From: Lachnospiraceae bacterium | GTDB lineage: Bacteria > Bacillota > Clostridia > Oscillospirales > CAG-272 | DNA: 64,000 bases | Assembly (NCBI GenBank): GCA_024404495.1 | Contig: JAKSPT010000004.1 | Coordinates: 1 to 64,000 of the forward strand | Reading direction: 5' to 3' | Part shown: positions 60,704 through 64,000 of the stretch, in pieces | Position numbering within the stretch: the stretch's first letter is position 1 | Layout of the letters: the number at the start of each line of letters is the position of its first letter | Made by a program: the position numbers and the translations under genes | Notes under the pieces: generated by a model | Database searches by the model: none | Told to the model about the DNA's origin: nothing | The model's input: only the letters and a program-made list of their open reading frames with translations

Positions 60704-63700
60704 ATGAAAAAGTTTCTGTCAGTGCTTCTGGCGGTCCTGATGCTCGTTCCGTGCGTCGCGATCCCGTCAGTTGCAGCAGCAAACACCGTCTCGCACTCCG
60801 TGACGATCACCGGTTGTGATTACACGGTCCGCGGCTGGGGCGGTATCCTCAAGGCAGGAAGGGTAATTGAAGGCTCCGAAGACGGTCAGATCATCTCCAC
60901 CGTTTTCCCTGCCGGCAAGAAGCAGGGCGCTATCGCAGCGCTGATGCTCAGCTACACTTCCGACAAGGACGTTGACATTTCCGCTTATACCAAGGCATGC
61001 GTCAGAGCGTACATCACCAATGTCGAACTGATGGGCCAGGTCATGGTCGACGTCGAACTTACTTCCGGCGGTACCTGCGATATCGAAGAGTCTGCGATCC
61101 ACGTAGCTCTCAACGAACTCGCCGGCGGCGCCCTCACCGAAGGCTGGAACACCCTTACCTGGGATATTCCGAGCGGCGGTCTGAAGCCCGCTGAATGGGA
61201 CTTCTTCCGTATGTTCAACAACCAGTCCGATTTCACCCCCGAGGTTGACACGACCTTCGCGGTTGACGGCTTCTGGTTTGAAGACAACGACGGCAACAAG
61301 CTCCCCATCTCCGACTGCAAGATGGAGCTCGCCGGTTGGGAAGGCAAAGCGGTTGCTATCCCGAACCCCACCGATGAGGATTCCTACAAGGCTCAGGGTA
61401 CTTCCTGGATGAAGTCCGAGCTCTCCGGCGAAAAGCTGGACCTCACCCTCACCATCGAGAAGGAAAAGAGCTACATCGACACCACCAAGTGCGACACCAA
61501 GTTCCTCTCCTTCGACTTCTACACCGAGACTCCCGACGCCGTTAAGGGCGACATCACCTTCGAAGTCATCGAAGGCGCAAGCAAGATGACCTTCACCCAC
61601 GACCTCAAGTCCATCGTTGACGAGGGCGTGAAGGAAGGCTGGAACAAAGCTACCATCGCTCTCACCTCCAAGGACGAGGCTGAGTACAAGGCAGTCAACC
61701 AGCTCAAGGTCTACACCTCCGAGGCGCTGACCGGCGTCTTCGGTCTCGACTACATCCGTGTCGTTGACGGTATCACCACCGAAGGCGACGGTCAGATGCA
61801 CGAGACCTTCAACGCCGAGATGGATAAATACCTCGCTGACGGTGTTTACAAGTTCCCGGTCGTTCACGGCGCGTACGGCGAATCCGCCGTCCTGCTCGCG
61901 AAGACCTCCGGCAAGCTCAACCTCCAGGTTTCCATGGACGGTCAGAACTGGACCGACGTCGTCAAGACCGACCTCGATCTGAAGGAATCCTACCGCAAGT
62001 ACGACCTCGACGGCATCGTCGACTTTGCTAAGTCCAACGATATTTACGTCAAGGCTGCTTCCGGCGCGATCAAGTCCGAGGATATGGTCCTCGACGTTAT
62101 CTTCAACGTTCCTTCCGAGAACGAGAACCCGCACCTCAAGCTGATTTCTCCCTGTGACTCCCTTGCCGGTTGGTCGACCAAGGCAGAAGTTGACAAGGAA
62201 AACAAGAGCCAGGGCACCGGCTCTCTCGCTCTCACGCTGACTGACGAGGTCAAGGACGGCAACGTTCTGTTCCAGTTCAAGGCAGCTGATACCAAGACCA
62301 CGTCCTACGACATCACCGATATCATCGGTATCGGCGGTCTCTACCTCGACGTTTACTTTGCTACCGAAGAAGACGCCGCTACGCTCGGCGCTCTCTCCGT
62401 CTGCATCGAAGTTACCTCTTCCGGTTCCTGCGACAAGGAAGAAATCGCTTCCGTCTTCAAGCTCGCCGACCTCTGCAAGAAGGGTCTGACCAAGGGCTGG
62501 AATGAGCTCGTCATTCCGTTCTCTTCCCTCACCGGAAAGACCGGCGGCGATCTCAACACCGCAAACTTCAACTACGTCCGCATTTACACTCAGGGCAACT
62601 CCACTCCCGTTGCCTGCGGCGAAGGCATCACCTTCAACATTGATAACCTCCGTCTCTGGGACGGCAACGACGGTTCCGAAATCGATTCCTACAAGTTCAC
62701 CGTTTTCGCAGACGATGAAAAGGAATACTACGTTGAGGAATCCTCCAACGCTCCCACCAACGACTCCTGCCGCTTCTGCGACGCCGATAAGGTCGTTGTT
62801 TACAAGTTCGCTCTCAAGCACATCATCGACGTCAAGCAGATCACCTTCACTGCTACCGTCGGTCAGCAGCTCGTTCTCGACGTTTCCGTTGACGGTTTCA
62901 CCTGGCAGAACGTCTACACCGAGCCCAAGCCCGATACCGAGTCCGGCGGACTTGCGATCAAGGAATACACCTATGATCTGACCGAATTCGTCGATCTTGA
63001 AGTCCCGAACTTCGATAACATCTGGCTCCGCATCTCCGACTCCGTGCCGGAAAACGGCTGGGGCGGCGCGATCTACAAGAACACCGAGGCTCACCTCGAC
63101 GTCAAGTACATCAAGCCCATCACCGATGAGGACCTTGATAAGTACGAGAACACCGCTACCCTGCACTCCAAGCCCCTTCCGATCACCAACGTGATCTGGG
63201 CAGGCGGTCTGGAAAAGGATATCGTTTACTCCGGTTCTTCCGCTATCAGATACATCCCGATCAAGGGCGTTTACGCTCCGAGCGTCAATTTCGAGGATAC
63301 TCCCGTTGATGCTACCGGCATGGATACCTTTGAAATGGAGATCTACTTCGGCAGCGATAACGTTATCTCTCAGATCCGTGACAACACGCAGGGTGAGATC
63401 GAGCTGACCTCCTCCGGTGTCTGCGACAACGAAGAAACCAGATTCTCCTGGACTGACCTGTTCGCTTCCATCGGTCAGGACATTCCGGTCGGCGAATGGC
63501 TCCACGTTTCCATGCCGATCCCGGACGGCGGATGCGACCTCTCCAACATCAACTTCTTCAGACCCTACTATATCAACAACGAGTCTGAGATCGACACCGA
63601 AGACGAAAACAACTTCGTCCTGTTCGATAACATCCGTCTCACCGACAGAAAGGCTCAGGAAGCTCTGAAATTCAAGCCCGAAGCAGAAAAGGTTGCCGCT

Positions 63701-64000
63701 GTCATCGAAGAGCTCCAGAAGACCTGGACCGATAACGGTGAAGCAATCACCGCCGAGAACTTCAACACCATCAAGGCTGCTTACGATAAGGCGAACGAAG
63801 CTTACACCGGCGCTTCCGCAGAGGCCAAGGAACTCATCGACAGCGCGCTGAAGAGAGTTCTTACCTCCACCGTCAAGAAGGCACTCACCAACTACGAAAA
63901 GGCTCAGTCTGAAACCAAGGCTCCCGACGTTACCGAGGCTCCCGGCAACGAGACCACCGCGGGCGGCAACGAGACCGAGCCCACCACCAAACCCGATAAC
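60704..64000 (+). CDS. Very large surface protein with repeated beta-sandwich domains (partial)
   Basis: At least 1099 residues; no stop before the window edge. AGGAGG precedes the ATG. Signal peptide (MKKFLSVLLAVLMLVPCVAI, cleavage near VAAA). The mature part contains three carbohydrate-binding-like beta-sandwich units, each with an E(L/V)TS(G/S)G.CD.EE motif starting at residues 118, 569 and 900. Discoidin-like strands (about 370-450 and 690-770) stand between them. A helical segment (about 990-1065) leads into a Thr/Glu/Pro stalk (TKAPDVTEAPGNETTAGG), so a cell-wall or membrane anchor probably follows outside the window. Codon use is as strongly biased as in the gene at 13966, suggesting high expression. 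Confidence 0.9.
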   Translation, partial: MKKFLSVLLAVLMLVPCVAIPSVAAANTVSHSVTITGCDYTVRGWGGILKAGRVIEGSEDGQIISTVFPAGKKQGAIAALMLSYTSDKDVDISAYTKACVRAYITNVELMGQVMVDVELTSGGTCDIEESAIHVALNELAGGALTEGWNTLTWDIPSGGLKPAEWDFFRMFNNQSDFTPEVDTTFAVDGFWFEDNDGNKLPISDCKMELAGWEGKAVAIPNPTDEDSYKAQGTSWMKSELSGEKLDLTLTIEKEKSYIDTTKCDTKFLSFDFYTETPDAVKGDITFEVIEGASKMTFTHDLKSIVDEGVKEGWNKATIALTSKDEAEYKAVNQLKVYTSEALTGVFGLDYIRVVDGITTEGDGQMHETFNAEMDKYLADGVYKFPVVHGAYGESAVLLAKTSGKLNLQVSMDGQNWTDVVKTDLDLKESYRKYDLDGIVDFAKSNDIYVKAASGAIKSEDMVLDVIFNVPSENENPHLKLISPCDSLAGWSTKAEVDKENKSQGTGSLALTLTDEVKDGNVLFQFKAADTKTTSYDITDIIGIGGLYLDVYFATEEDAATLGALSVCIEVTSSGSCDKEEIASVFKLADLCKKGLTKGWNELVIPFSSLTGKTGGDLNTANFNYVRIYTQGNSTPVACGEGITFNIDNLRLWDGNDGSEIDSYKFTVFADDEKEYYVEESSNAPTNDSCRFCDADKVVVYKFALKHIIDVKQITFTATVGQQLVLDVSVDGFTWQNVYTEPKPDTESGGLAIKEYTYDLTEFVDLEVPNFDNIWLRISDSVPENGWGGAIYKNTEAHLDVKYIKPITDEDLDKYENTATLHSKPLPITNVIWAGGLEKDIVYSGSSAIRYIPIKGVYAPSVNFEDTPVDATGMDTFEMEIYFGSDNVISQIRDNTQGEIELTSSGVCDNEETRFSWTDLFASIGQDIPVGEWLHVSMPIPDGGCDLSNINFFRPYYINNESEIDTEDENNFVLFDNIRLTDRKAQEALKFKPEAEKVAAVIEELQKTWTDNGEAITAENFNTIKAAYDKANEAYTGASAEAKELIDSALKRVLTSTVKKALTNYEKAQSETKAPDVTEAPGNETTAGGNETEPTTKPDN

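Noticed and set aside
60767..63505. Minus-strand open frame of 912 codons
   Set aside because: Antisense to the large surface protein, which has a signal peptide, SD and promoter; the antisense product is Val/Gly/Asp-rich without motifs.

Overview
The window is about 64 kb of tightly packed bacterial DNA of moderately high GC (my impression, not computed). It fits a Gram-positive, spore-forming member of the Clostridia, probably a gut- or rumen-type Oscillospirales/Eubacteriales relative. The pointers are a complete spoIIAA-spoIIAB-sigF operon, Firmicutes-type lipoproteins and Thr/Pro/Glu-rich surface linkers, a clostridial-style glycogen cluster with paired GlgC and GlgD, strong AGGAGG ribosome binding sites and consensus TTGACA/TATAAT promoters. 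I saw no rRNA or tRNA genes, CRISPR array, transposase or phage genes.

Layout. 66-4107 (+): five genes of unknown function, one a Cys-rich zinc-binding-type protein and three exported. 4220-6413 (-): a four-repeat lipoprotein and a small DUF6508-like protein. 6606-10121 (-): a signalling operon made of a 7TM protein whose kinase core looks dead, an intact NarX-type histidine kinase and a LuxR-type response regulator. 10273-13641 (-): two related exported proteins with Cys-rich repeats, a Thr/Glu/Pro stalk and a C-terminal membrane anchor. 13966-22212 (+): a complete oligopeptide-type ABC importer (binding protein, two permeases, two ATPases, one small membrane protein). Its OppC-type permease carries a seven-repeat RCC1-like propeller in the first external loop, and its OppF-type ATPase carries a coiled-coil insert of about 190 residues. 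22364-27430 (-): two diverged copies of an AraC regulator plus binding-lipoprotein cassette, without permeases.

27751-28404 (+): an RsuA-type pseudouridine synthase. 28467-30821 (-): an ABC exporter fused to a GNAT acetyltransferase. 31107-37180 (+): an operon with a two-domain cyclic-nucleotide receptor, a sugar isomerase-like protein, a PAS-linked class III cyclase, a SpoU methyltransferase, exonuclease III, an AlkZ-related protein and a GNAT. 37274-43301 (-): a 1018-residue orphan, an FAD oxidoreductase, a HAD-DUF1653 fusion and a Pr6Pr-type membrane protein. 43458-47170 (+): a heterodimeric ABC exporter. 47214-49825 (-): a UroD-like protein and the spoIIA operon. 49943-60345 (-): glycogen metabolism (GH13 enzyme, glgP, glgA, glgD, glgC, glgB). 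60704 to the window end (+): a very large surface protein, cut by the edge.

How the parts fit. The glycogen genes form one pathway: GlgC/GlgD make ADP-glucose, GlgA and GlgB build the polymer, GlgP and the GH13 enzyme break it down. The cyclase and the cyclic-nucleotide receptor share an operon and may form a local second-messenger circuit. The most unusual object is the opp-type importer, in which two core subunits carry large added domains on opposite sides of the membrane. The cassette pair at 22-27 kb shares a candidate regulator-binding word in its leaders and promoters.
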